From Lophius americanus (lineage: Eukaryota > Chordata > Actinopteri > Lophiiformes > Lophiidae), in the NCBI GenBank assembly GCA_037951165.1, contig JBBDHG010000057.1, forward strand, positions 10,008,001-10,072,000: DNA of 64,000 nucleotides. Reading direction: 5' to 3'. Below are positions 26,601 through 38,174 of this stretch, in pieces; the stretch's first letter is position 1; the number at the start of each line of letters is the position of its first letter. The notes beneath the pieces are model-generated. The model had not been told where the DNA came from. It was given only the letters and a program-made list of their open reading frames with translations, and did no database searches. The position numbers and the translations under genes are program-made.

Positions 26601-26989
26601 ACAGTAACATAAATCTAAGTTCAACAACAGCTTGAATGAAGAGTGGACAAAAAGCATGGCAAACCAGAGGAAAACAATCATATCAGTTCATGCAAACCTG
26701 ATTGAATCTTGTGAAAGTTACGTTTCTTAATTTTATGCCAAGTCCATCATGCTGTGATCATGTTTGTTTTTCAAAGATCAAATAATTTATAAAAAATAAA
26801 TATTTAATTCAAGTAAATACAACAACCATCGTATTTAATTTTAGTTGAGTAATTATTTCATTGCCTCATAAGAGACTGGACCGGGAATTTCCCCCCTTTA
26901 TACGGTCCAGGATTGTAGCAAGAATTGTGTTAATGATAAGTCTGAATGGAACTTATCAAAATGTATTATCAGCTGTTTCATCTACTTCT

Positions 26990-27745
26990 ACTCATGATGG
27001 ACGATATTCAGTTGTAGAAGTTAACTTAAGTAAATTTAGTCAAGTACTCTACTGAAGTAGTAGAGTACTTTTACTTTAATTGATTAGTTACTAGTCTTAC
27101 TTCTACTCCACTACATCATTGTCGGAAATATTTCACTTAATCCTCCACTCCTTATTTCTGACAGTAGTAGTTACTAGTTACTTCTCATTATTTAAAATTT
27201 TCATAATTTTCCTCTGCAGTGAAAACCATGTCCATCCGATTGTATTCATTTTGAATGTTTGTGAAAACTAAAAGGTTGTTTTTTATTGATTTGAAAATTC
27301 CCCCGCCGCTCAAGGCGATACAATTATTTAAAAACTGTCTGATTATCTGGAGAAAAGGGTTGTTTCATGAAACTCCTTGCTTTGTTTTCACAGGACAGTG
27401 ATTCTATAAAACGGCTATGATAATATTGTAGATTCAACTACTTAACAGCAGATAAAGTAGTTAGATTACCTCAACCTTTAACATGGACAGCAGTAACAGA
27501 TCTACACAGTAATTGTAATAGTAGTCGAAAAACATCCTATGGTAGAAAGATAGTGAGTAAGATCATTCTACTGAACAATGAGGTTTTTTTTACTTTGATA
27601 CATTAAGTAAATTTTGCTGAAACTTTCATATGTTTACTTTAAGTTTTTTCATGCAGATCTTTTACTTGCAGTTGAATATTTGACAATGTGGTAACTTTGC
27701 TTTTACACAAGTAAAGGATCTGAAAGCTTCATCCACCACTGACAG
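26990..27745. repeat. fish repeat with CAAGTAAAGGATCTGA end
   Basis: One end near 27000-27130 reads AAGTACTCTACTGAAGTAG, then GAGTACTTTTACTTTA and CTTCTACTCCACTACAT. The other end near 27700-27745 reads CAAGTAAAGGATCTGAAAGC then CATCCACCACTG. Both are familiar ends of a widespread teleost repeat. The class is unknown to me. The inner part has no coding potential. Confidence 0.6.
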
Positions 27746-29514
27746 CATTTGTTAAATTATTTTTCAAGATTCCATTTAAGAATCTTGGCCAACTCTCCTT
27801 CAAAGAGTGTATTGTTCATTAATGCAGCATAGATGAAGTGTCTGATATAGGATAGGACCTCAGCGTGTTTTGTTGTATGATGGACTTTGAATTCAAACAA
27901 AGCTGCATCATAAACTTAAACCACATGAACTCTGTGTAACAGCCATGAATGTGCACATGCCTTCCCCTCCACCCTGAGGGTGTATTACTCTGAATTTGGC
28001 ACTGTACTGCAAATAGTGTGAATCATATGTTAAAGGTTCATGGGTGCAGTCTACACATTCCATTCTTCCCACTGTTAATGAGCCTATTTGAACATCTATG
28101 TCAGAGAATGAAACTTTATCTCCATATTCTGATGCTAGTGCGTGACAAAGTTGGCTGATCACACTTACATCGTGACTCAAATATGAGCGAGTGAGTCACA
28201 GTTATTCTCCTGCTCTGAAGAATCAATTGCTATAGCTATAATTATGTCAAATACTATCATGTTTAAAATATGTCATGACTGGTTTTCTGACAATAGAAAT
28301 ATCATGACTGGTTAAAAGGAATGACAAATGATTTGTTGTAATGTGATGTATTTGAGTAATGGATTAGTGCATGGAGTAAACAGGAAAATCAAAACAAGAA
28401 TTAGAAATTCCACTGCAGAAGCAGATATTCCCTTGGCTCTCTCCCATTAATATCATGGCTGTTGCACTTATATTTCCCTTGGAATAGCAGGCTCATGTGC
28501 TCCCAATTGCTCCACCACACCCACTAGCAGCTGAACACAATGCAAAAACGGACAGCCCATGAAAATTTACTTTAATAATAGGTGTTTCTTTCAAAACCAG
28601 GCACAATTCCAGGATTTTGGTTTTGCAGGGGCCAAAGTAATTTTGTCTAGGCCATTTAATCACAGGAGTTAAAAACAGTTGGTCTGCCTTTGACGGTTTA
28701 TGACTGTCTCGCTGCAAAAGAAATAAAAGACTGTGGAAGGCGACCAGAATACCTAACTGACACTTCAAACCTTTTTCTTAAACACTTTTCATTCCCAAAT
28801 AGCTTATTATTTGCGTGTGAAAGTTTTTGTTTATTAAAAGCGGAACATATTCTAAAATTGTGCAAAAATGAAACGATTTACCCTTCCTGCCATGTCATTT
28901 AGGCTGTGGATTTTATAATAATGACATATTAACATTTCTATTTCATGGAATACAATCTTGTCTGGATAATTTAGCAGGGTTATGATTATAATTTGTTTGC
29001 AGAGAAGGAGAGAGATAATCTGCTGAATGCATTGTTTTCAACAGAAGAGAGAAAGCTGCAAACTGTCCTTGAGCCTGGCTCAATAGAAAGGCAGTCTATT
29101 AAATTTGAAATAGACAATGACTTCTTGAGCTTATTTTTGTAAAGGCTGATACATGCATTCTAAATTTGCCAACTCTTTTAAGTAATTAACCAAGGCAGGT
29201 TATTTGTTTATCAGTAACGAAAATGATATAAGAACAGTGCTCAGTGTCATCCTTGTGATTCAGTTTGTCTATACCCATATGCTCTTTGAAGACCTTGAAT
29301 AATATAATATTAAAAGCGTAACAACAAGGAATGCATAATTTTGTTCTTCTCTGATGCCAGTAGGATCAAAGCCTAAAGTTTATTAGAGTGACTGGTTAAA
29401 CGCTCATATCGGACAACAAAGGAGCAGGGAGAGGCGCTGGTGCTCTTCATTGACATGGTATTTGTGCTGTATACCAGTGTGCCAGTTATTATAAAAATTA
29501 GATATTGTCTCGCT
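27746..29514. other. intergenic, no recognisable feature
   Basis: AT-rich; frames of at most about 90 codons without motifs. Confidence 0.35.
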
Positions 29515-29580
29515 GGCCGGATATAATTGTTTTCCTGGCATGATGTGGCCCGCGGGCCTCGGGTTTGACATGTGCCATGA
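29515..29580. mobile_element. hAT-like terminal fragment
   Basis: GGCCCGCGGGCCTCGGGTTTGACA is the kind of terminus found on many vertebrate hAT-type and related non-autonomous elements. A partner-like end in the other orientation is at 61452. No transposase is seen. Confidence 0.4.
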
Positions 29581-30375
29581 GACACATATAGAAATAAGCC
29601 TTAAAAAGTGCTCCAGCAGGTCTTTGGGTCGACTGGGCTTGAATGGTTTGAGCTTCACATGCTAACCCTGCTATTGATCTTCTTCCCTTCACCAGCCGTG
29701 AACGTTCAGGTTTTAAAGTCTACTTTAGTAATGAGCCAATTATTCTGTGAGCAAAGAAACTATACTCGATCTTTTGACCAACAGTCTTGCTGTTAATATT
29801 GAGTGAGATCATTGTTAATGTTACATTTGTCTGCGGTATCAGTAGCATTGGGTTTTGCTAAATCAACAGGCTCTTCACTGCTTGCAGAGGCGCTAACACT
29901 AGTTTGCTGCTCCCGACCTACATTTTCTCTCTCAGTACAATTTGACTGTCGGGAGCTATGTCATTATCCAGTTCCGTTCCAGTTCATGTTCTCTTTGAGC
30001 CATTTTGGAGCCAGGCCAACATTTCGGTCGAGTTATTATTCGTCTGCTTTTTTTCCGATTGTCCAACGTTGTTGTGACTCATGAGCTAGAGATAATGTCA
30101 CATTACTCTACAATGAGAACATCTTAGTTAATGTCAGTGCACCCTGTGTATTGTAGTTCAGGTACTGTTATGACCTGCCGAGAGTAATACTCTGATATGG
30201 AGAGGACATGAAAGTGCTGGGAGTTTGCGAAAAGTCCCAGTATGCTATGGGGGGAAATCTAGAAGTACCGGTACTGCATACTGGTGCACACTGGACCACT
30301 TAAAGCATTACATCAAGAAGATTTTTTTTTTCAATTTTATAAAATCTTATCCAATGTTATACCTGCATAGATTTT
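29581..30375. other. intergenic; unexplained 93-codon frame
   Basis: The frame at 29803-30084 sits in a patch with more GC than its surroundings, but the predicted product has no motif, and no splice sites frame it. It is probably chance or transposon debris. Confidence 0.3.
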
Positions 30376-30379
30376 AGAG

Positions 30380-30700
30380 TGAGGAAGAACTGGATTGATT
30401 TTGGGTCAGTTGTATATTTCTGAAACTAGAGTTTGCTATAACTTTTAGGGACATCATTTCTCAGTAATCAGCCCAATGTAGTCCAAATGTGGTGCATATG
30501 AATTGATTCGATGAGATCTATATTGTATATATCATATTATAACCATACTTTAATCGAATTGTTTATACTTTACTCACTACGGGTACTAGTGAGTAAAGTA
30601 TAACTTATTTGAGGAGTTCAATCAGGGGCATTGCTTGAACAACGAAGGGGGATTGGGAACATTTCGGGGATATACCCATGCTGTCGGAGACAACTGCATA
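30380..30700. repeat. unclassified repeat, copy 1 (pair with 35460-35760)
   Basis: Shared with 35460-35760 in the same order: GAGGAAGAACTG, TGATTTTGG, TCAGTTGTATATTTC, a tract around TTTACTCAC, then a TTATTTGAGGAGTTCAAT-like or TTAATTTGAGGACTTGAAT-like block and GG(A/C)ATATAC. No coding potential. Confidence 0.55.
30565..30601. repeat. perfect 14-bp inverted repeat (hairpin)
   Basis: ATACTTTACTCACT (30565-30578) is followed by a 9-base spacer and its exact complement AGTGAGTAAAGTAT (30588-30601). It lies inside the unclassified repeat; the other copy keeps only one arm (TTTACTCAC). Confidence 0.9.
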
Positions 30701-30855
30701 ATTCTAGTTCTGTATAGTAATTTCGTTATATCCGTGTCATTTAGCACTTAATTAAAACATGTTGGTGACATTGGCTTAGAGGTATTTAGCAATATTTAAA
30801 CTTTATCTTTTTTCTCATCATTCAACCCACTTTTGTGAGAACTGGTTTACATAAG

Positions 30856-31000
30856 TCAGTTAAGTAAATGTGCCGTTTTGTATCTGAGACTGTATGAAGA
30901 GCAGTATATGAGGGCTAAAACTCAAAATATTGAAAATGCAAGACATTTTTAATGTGCGAGTCAAAGCCTGGATCATCCATGGATGGATTCGAGCAAAAAT
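30856..31000 (+). repeat. local direct repeat, copy 1
   Basis: Begins AGTTAAGTAAATGTG and runs through TGTATCTGAGACTGTATGAA, AAAATATTG and GCAAGACATTTT to CATGGATGGATTC. Repeated about 700 bp downstream at 31556-31692 with roughly 85-90% identity by eye. Confidence 0.85.
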
Positions 31001-31555
31001 GAATTGCAGAATACATTTGTCTCAAAACACTTTCAATAAGAATGAAGATTTAACTATTGCTAAGTTTTTGATTTAGTTCTCTATGTTTCAATATGGATGT
31101 TTACTTATCATAGTAAATGTACTCAACCTTAAATATTCTCAATGTTAGGTAAATGTTTTAACCTTTTAAATGAGTTTAAAGTTACATGTATTAACAAAAG
31201 ATATGCTAATAATGAAGATCTTATGTGATCAAAATCAAGGAAAGAGCTTGATTTAATAAAAGGAACTTTTTATTGCATTTAAATGGGTTTTGATACTTGG
31301 GTTATCTGGATTCTGGGGGGTTATAAGACAGACTTCTATATTCCAAAATAGTCACAATTGCTGACAAATTCATCCATACAATTACCATATTTTGACATCT
31401 AGAGTTGCCCCTTGGCTTTTGGGTGGTCACGTTATCAAACAGGAGAGTTCAAGAGAACAGATCTCAGTTTCACAAGTTATATGGGCTCATTTTTCTTTAA
31501 AAACTCTAGTTATTCTGCATCCAAATCTCCTGTGACTCAGGAGAAGGTTGACACA

Positions 31556-31692
31556 AGTAAGTTAAGTAAATGTGCTGTTTTGTATCTGAGACTGTATGAA
31601 AAGCAATATATAAGGCCTAAGACTCAAAATATTGGAAATGCAAGACATTTTCAATGTGTGAGTCAAAAGGCCGGATCATCTATGGATGGATT
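31556..31692 (+). repeat. local direct repeat, copy 2
   Basis: Second member of the pair. A further short duplication, AAA(C/T)TCTAGTTATTCTG, occurs at about 31500 and 31715 on its two sides. Together they keep a 109-codon frame (31412-31741) whose product repeats KNSSYS-SK; I treat that as a by-product of the DNA repeats. Confidence 0.85.
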
Positions 31693-31759
31693 CATCCATA
31701 CATTTGCCTATAAAAATTCTAGTTATTCTGTTTCAAAATAGTGCCTCAGGGGCAGGCTC

Positions 31760-33025
31760 TCTCCAAGTCACCACTCTGAAAAGTAAAAATCAATGAAACT
31801 GAATCCTCAGAGGAACTTTCACATAACACAGCTTGTTTTCATCCCTGCAGAAGAAATATTCGCTAAAGCGCAATTTTGCACTTGAAACAGCTTGAAAATT
31901 GCCACGATGAGGCTAGGTAATCCATCAGTCAACGTGAAAGCCTTTACTTGGGTTTGTCAGAATATGTTTAATCATTTATTCATTGTGCCACAGTTGAGTG
32001 TTTTCATATCAGGACTACATTATGTCTTGCTTACTGCCAGTCGCCTGACACCCACGTACGAAGTTATGGATGAGAGTTTGTGGAGGGATAATTCCCTAAA
32101 AAACAGGAGGATTTATGTGTGAAGCTGTGGTAGCATTGAATTGTATCTTTAATTAAATGTGCAGTAGGTTTTCCAGTCATTTAGTGGCACAGGATTTAAA
32201 GTAAACTCAACTTTTGCTCGCAGCGTGAGTTAAGCGATTCAATCCAAGAATCAAGAAGTGGACATTTTGGGCTGGTAGATTTCTGATGTTATTTGAGAGT
32301 TTTGGACTCAAAAATATAAAAGAAATATGCACATTTTCAATCCCGCCGCTTGTACTGCAGTTATCAATTTATATTCAATTGTTTGTTTTAGAAAATTACA
32401 TTGGAGCTCTCTATAGAATGTTTTCAGCATCCAGCTCCTCCAAATAGCAACTGTTGTTATTAATCATAAAAATCCGTGGTGTTTACTCGCTGGAGAAACA
32501 CACTTCAGTAAATCCCTGACGGGAAAAATTCCAGTGACCCCAGCAGACCCCACAGGGCCTCCATGTGCTTCTAGAAACATCAAACTGTTCCATGTTTCTG
32601 CGCACAACCAGAAATGTTCTGGCTGAGTTGCTTCCTGCAAACACGATGCAAATTATAATTAATGTATAAGTTTACATAAGTAGCTCTATGTCTGTTTTTT
32701 TACTTTAAATAGTGACACAGAGTTGACCTTGCGAACCCAAATATTCACAATTCAAAACGTTAAAATGATAACATGGAATCAGCTGGAAGATGAAAAATAT
32801 ATACAATTGCAATTACAAATAATATATTCAATTATATTATCATATAATAGTTTCATCAAATTTAGCCACAACAATTCAATGTAAGTAGTTACACATAATC
32901 CAATTTTTCCCCCATGCCAATGTACATAGAAATAATCATATTATTGTACCCATTTACATTATTTTTCAAGTGGAACATAGTGCCTTCAATTTTCTTCAAT
33001 TTTGTGGAAAACCCCTCACATGGCA
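31760..33025. other. intergenic, no recognisable feature
   Basis: No gene or named repeat. Part of it (31800-32420) has a complex, non-repetitive texture. Confidence 0.35.
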
Positions 33026-33029
33026 TTCT

Positions 33030-33400
33030 TAAAGGGGACGTACTGTGAAAATTGCACTTTTTTGTTGTTCTTATAGATTTATTTTAATATTTGGAGGGCC
33101 TACTGACCCACAGAAGGTTATAAAACACCGAAGCTTGGTTTCTTTTGCGAGAGGCATATCAGAAATCATGTGAGTTTTCACTGCTGCTGGCGCTCCAATC
33201 GAAGGAATCGCAATACATTGTGTTATGCATTGTGCATGCGCACCACTGAGAGACAAAGTAACGGCTTCCTCTTCATGGGAAGTGTTTTTACTCCTTAGAG
33301 CAAAGGAGCAAACACGAGACAATGTGCTCATAACCCCGAAGGATAATTTTAACCAACCAGCGTCACAGACATTTGATCAAGATCATTTGAAATGTCCGTG
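33030..33400. repeat. probable fish interspersed repeat
   Basis: Starts with TTAAAGGGGACGTACTGTGA followed by an AATT..ACTTTTTTG block, a form common at the start of fish non-autonomous repeats. Assignment is by resemblance only. Confidence 0.35.
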
Positions 33401-33594
33401 ACTCGTAAAATAGGATTATTTTTTCACCTTTAAAATGGAGGCAAACTTGAATATATTCTAAAACTAAACTAACAGTCTCCAAAGAGCATTTGATTCCAAA
33501 TCGCTTCACCTATGATCCAGACGGCGGTCCTATCCATTCATTGTTTAAATAATGCATTACATCTTACTTTACATATACTGTAATTAATACTCTT

Positions 33595-33655
33595 TGAATG
33601 TCAGCTGGGATATGCTCCACTCCCCGTTACCCTGAACAGGATAATCAAACACAGA
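33595..33655 (+). repeat. fish GGATAGGCTCCAGC repeat (copy 3, fragment)
   Basis: GTCAGCTGGGATATGCTCCA then CCCTGAACAGGATAA are the core and the end of the family. Confidence 0.6.
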
Positions 33656-33789
33656 TAATTAATTCTTAAGTATACTGGCACTGACCAAACATAATAGAAA
33701 AAAACTAGCATGAAATGTGACCGGGCACAATGAAATCATACAATAAAATAAATTGATATTTCATTTGTAATATTAAGAGCACTGTAAAA

Positions 33790-34010
33790 CTGCACTGTCA
33801 AAATAATAGTAATTAAATGGTAGCAAGTAAACAGTAAGTAACTGCAAGATTATCACAATAATTAACTTGCAGAAAGTAATTAATAAGTTACTGCAAAACT
33901 AATCACAGTAATAAAATGGGAGTGAGTATCCATTAAGTTAATGTAAAATAAATCACGGTTGTAGTAAGTAGTAAGTCACTGTTGAATTAATAACAGTAAA
34001 TACAACAATG
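33790..34010. repeat. degenerate tandem repeat, period about 50 bp
   Basis: Three to four blocks each carry a (T/A)CACAGTAAT- or AATAATAGTAATTAA-like start, a GTAAGT/GTAATTAA middle and an AGTTA(C/A)TG(C/T)AAAA end. The best-matched pair is about 33855-33903 and 33904-33952. Downstream sequence to about 34160 keeps CAGTA-rich text but no clear register. Confidence 0.6.
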
Positions 34011-34159
34011 CAAAAAAATAGTTATTATAATATTTCACATTTGTGAGTTTATTGCAGTAACTTTCACAGTAAGGAAAATACTGTAATGTTTGACTTAATG
34101 CATTGTTAAATTCTTAAAAGCAATTTACAGTAGTATACTGTGTAATGTGTTCAATGCTT

Positions 34160-35455
34160 TAAAATCCACAATACATAACTGGAACTGTGTTGTAATGGAG
34201 AGGAAGGCCAGTTTTAACACATTTGAACAACAATGGATGAGTGGTTGGATGGATATACGGATGAATTAAACCGAACTATATATAAAACTATCATTTGCAT
34301 TGAAACTCTTGAAAATAATCATTGAGGCCATTTAAACACATTCTGAGGGGAAGAAAAATAAAAAAATAGAAATCTGAGTTTCACCAGAAAGCATTATATT
34401 CCTTCAGCATCCTGTTGATCCCAAATAATATGAGAACTCTTTTACTGTTATTGTAGCTACTAACCTTGCAGAGTCTCATAATATTCCATCAGAATGGAAT
34501 ATTCCATCAGAATGGAACGGGCTTGTCAATGCATTCCATATTTCCTCCATGATTTAGCACAAACTCAAAGTGAATGTTCCATACCCGTGGCTCAAGTTAA
34601 GTACAATAAACTTTGAAATGTGCGTAACCTCTATGTGCCTTTGTTCTGAGCTGTACTTGATAGTATGGTGAAGGAAAACATGTAGGGACTTGCTGCATAT
34701 TTTGAACTGCACTTGAAAACAGCCATTAAAGATGGATCTCCCGTCCTCTCAGAGCCATTACCTCTAACAGTCATCGGGGTGTGATGGCAGATGTATTTAT
34801 GTGATCACCCATCACTTTGGCTTTTGAGTAAGTAGGCCGGGCAGATTTTAAACCAATAATCATTTCATCCAGCTTCTGATTTAGCCTCGATTTGGGGTTG
34901 GGACACATTTTAAATCAACCGTATCCTTAAATAGATAACATTGCTGAACTTTGCTAAATAAGATTATCCTGGTTCAACCCATCCACTGTTAAAAAACTGC
35001 TGTCTTAGAAATATCCTAGTTATGATTATTTTGGTAACCCAATGCTGGGACGAAAAGGTGATCGGCCCAGCTACGGGTTGGGTTATAATTTTAACCCAGC
35101 ATGATGGGTTACACTTCTATGCAAAAACTAATCAAAATGATAAAGTTGTTGCATTTTGACAATTTGATTTATTTATGTAGATATGTGCTGTATTATGCTA
35201 GCCTATCCTCAATATTTTTTCAGCTTTAGTCTCATGGTCTTACCATTTTCTTTTACATTCTGAAGCAAAGCTTAAAGGTCAAGTCAGCTAATCTGCATAA
35301 ACATTCAGAATTCCATTTCAAGAATGAATCAGGAATGTTATGGAATCTTCATCACAGATCGCAGCATCCGCTTCTGTGTCTCCATAGATCTTCCATGTGA
35401 TAACCCCAAAAAAAGTTTCATGGACAATTTCAAATTGTATACTCACATTGTATAC
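34160..35455. other. intergenic; 18-bp tandem duplication and an AACCCAGC-type repeat
   Basis: TATTCCATCAGAATGGAA occurs twice head to tail at 34482-34499 and 34500-34517. At 34975-35110, GGTTCAACCCA, AACCCAATGCTGGGA and GGGTTGGGTTATAATTTTAA with AACCCAGCATGATGGG look like a small fish MITE-type or tandem element. The rest (34620-34880 in particular) is complex sequence with no gene. Confidence 0.5.
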
Positions 35456-35459
35456 CCAC

Positions 35460-35760
35460 ATTGACCTTAGAGCGAGGAAGAACTGAAATGATTTTGGAAA
35501 GGTCAGTTGTATATTTCCAGCACTACGGGGGAGCATTAGCTTCAAAGGTTTTGTGGACCATAATTTCTTGACCATTTGTTCAATTTAGCCCAGAGATCTA
35601 TCTTACATTTATTATATTTTTGTCTAATAATTCATAATTTACTCACCAGGGGGAGCGTTTTATATGAAAACCGCTCTTTATCGGACATAATTTCACATTT
35701 AATTTGAGGACTTGAATGATAGGATTGTGGGCTCTTGGGCATATACATTACATATACACT
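35460..35760. repeat. unclassified repeat, copy 2 (pair with 30380-30700)
   Basis: Direct-orientation relative of 30380-30700, carrying GAGCGAGGAAGAACTG, GGTCAGTTGTATATTTC, TTTACTCACC and TTAATTTGAGGACTTGAAT. It also carries two GGGGGAGC motifs not seen in the first copy. Confidence 0.55.
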
Positions 35761-37585
35761 ATGTATTCAGACTTCAGAGTGCAATTATTGAGAGGCTGGA
35801 GTGACCCCAGAGACGACAGAGATATCTCATTAAGGATTTGGGGACCTTTCTAACCACGCAAGCCTGGTTTATCAAAGAAATGATATCTTTGCATTCTTTC
35901 ATTATGCACAAAAACAGCTTAATGAGAGTCTGGTTAAGTTTGAAGAGGCTGATTTGTGTAAGAGAAGCAAGGCAGCTTCAATTAGACAGAAGAAGAGAAG
36001 CTCAAAGACCACGGGACATATACCGCTATGTCAGGGCATTCACTTCTGTATATGCCTGTTAATGGAAAGGAAACCAAGGAGAGGTTCTGTTATTGTGGAA
36101 AAAGGAAGGGGGAGAGAGCAGGATTGACGGGAGTGTGAAAGTCATTGAGGGAGGTGAGGAGAATTGGAGAGAATAAGGCGCACTATAGAGGGAGTAGAGG
36201 TCAAACTTCAGGAGCTCACCTCTTCTTTCACCAAACTGACATCATGCCTCAGCTCCCGCCAAGACAGGAGTGTGTGCATCCAGTTACACTAACCCCTTTT
36301 TGCTTATGCACCTTTTTGATGTGTGTGAGTCTCCATCACGCACACATGATCACACACCGGATATGACTGTAGGTGGAGCCTGCTAGCAACAGGGTGGATG
36401 ATAATCCAGAGTCAAAGGCCATAAGTATGTCACATTTTCCCCTTGAACATGTACTGGATATTCCACTGAAAGAAAAAAGAAACAAAAGTAAAATGCCCGA
36501 AGGGTTTTCATTATGATTCACCATGTCAGTTAGACTCACATTTCTGTTTGTGCAGCAGCATTGTGTGTGTTTATATATGTGTGTGTGGCTCACACGTGTC
36601 GGAAGGATCATTTGTGGAGGCAGGAGTTCAGCATTTAGACTAAATATTGATCCACTGCAGCTGTGTTAGTCAAGTTTAACTGAAAACACACTGATTCTCA
36701 AAGGCCAGGCCAAGTTTGAATGTGTGTGTGTGTGTATTTGTGAATGTGGGATGTAGGATTGCCATCAGGAATAGAATTGCTTGGGCTGTGAGATTTGCAG
36801 TGGGTGGTATCGAAAAATCACATGCTGCCTTCAATAGGTATAGAACACACACACTCACACACATATATTATAATATACTCAAGTCTGCAGCTCAGCTCTC
36901 ATTATTTGCAGTTGTGTGCAACAGCCCATATAGCAGCGTCAAACGCTCGCAATCCTTTTGCAACGAGCTAGGGCACGTGCGTATATGAGTGTGTTTGGTT
37001 GCGTGTGTGCACAATGCAAATCACCAGCACGCATATGTTAATGTGAGCAACATTTATAAAGATATAGCTACAACAATTGTTGCTCAAAAAAATTCTTCTT
37101 GATTACATCCTGGAACCTCCAGAGAATTGAAAAGGAAACCATACAATACAGTGTGTGTGTGCGTGTCTGTGTGTGTGTGCGTGCACAAGCTTTTAATGTT
37201 TCAGATAAAGCAACTGCGTTACAGGTTTTCTGAAAAAAATGTCTTAGAAGTAAACTTGAAAAAAAAATTAAAAACATTGAAATTTGTTACATCTAAATGT
37301 TTTAGTTTATCTCAAGTTAGATACATGATTTACAGGAACCTGTAAATTTTGAATCAAACTTTTCCTTTAAATAAAGATCAAAAATTGCATTCATACAAAG
37401 TAAAAAGATGAATTCTTACATAATTTTTTACATTGTTAGAACTTTTTTTTACCTTGGAAAAACCTAATTATTTAAAAGTTTTTTTTACATACATTAGCAA
37501 TTTTCCCCTAATCAAACTTTTGATTGTCTACGAATTTTAATAATTAATTTAGCCTAAATTTCATATACGTAGCTTCTTCAGTCAC
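35761..37585. other. intergenic with scattered (GT)n/(CA)n microsatellites
   Basis: Short GT or CA arrays at about 36563-36588, 36720-36735, 36846-36866 and 37151-37184. Frames of 60-90 codons around them are driven by the dinucleotide runs (Cys/Val or Thr/His repeats). No gene seen. Confidence 0.7.
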
Positions 37586-37589
37586 TATC

Positions 37590-37770
37590 CAAATTATGAC
37601 ATCCTTCTCTCCATCCCCTCTAACCAGTTATACTATTTAGAGTGGTGGGGGGGCTGAAGCCTATCCTATATTTTGGGGGAGAGGTGAGTTACATACTGCA
37701 CCAGTCACTGTTCTGAGGTGGATTTGAACCTGGAACCTTCTTGCTGTAAAATAACCTTGCTACACACCAC
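37590..37770 (-). repeat. fish GGATAGGCTCCAGC repeat (copy 4)
   Basis: GGGGGGGCTGAAGCCTATCC at one side and GATTTGAACCTGGAACCTTC plus TTGCTGTAA at the other give the family landmarks in reverse order. Diverged. Confidence 0.6.
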
Positions 37771-37954
37771 TGGTTTCACCCAAGATGTTGGGTAGTTTCT
37801 AAGGTAAATATTTTGAAATTTGCTTTTTCTCCTAACTTTATTCTTTTTTTAACACAAAGTTAAAAGCTAAATTGTCTCTCTATAAAGCAGAATTTATTTG
37901 GTTTAAAACTAACATTCATCTTAAACTGTTTGACATATTTAAAGACTCAACTTT

Positions 37955-38170
37955 CATTCATTATCAACCGCTTATGCTGTTCAGTGTCACAGGGGGCTGG
38001 AGCCTATCCCAGCTGACATTAAGCAACAGGGGGGAGGTACACCCAGAGATGAGTTTCCAGAGAAAACCCACACAGACACAGTGAGAACAAGCAAACTCTA
38101 CACAGAAAGGCCGGCAGAGGTGGATTGCTGTGAGGCAGCAGCTAACCACTTTGCCACCGTGAAGCCCGAG
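37955..38170 (-). repeat. fish GGATAGGCTCCAGC repeat (copy 5)
   Basis: Reads CATTATCAACCGCTTATGC, GGGGGCTGGAGCCTATCCCA, GAAAACCCACACAGACAC, AGCAAACTCTACACAGAAAG and CTAACCACTTTGCCACCGTG. This is the whole landmark set, with an internal deletion after the TACACCC block. Best-preserved copy here. Confidence 0.75.
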
Positions 38171-38174
38171 ACTC

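Noticed and set aside
29803..30084. A 93-codon frame as a small gene
   Set aside because: No motif, splice sites or flanking exons; composition is locally odd but there is no positive evidence.
36676..37345. Cys/Val- and His/Thr-rich small proteins
   Set aside because: Frames are created by GT/CA dinucleotide runs.
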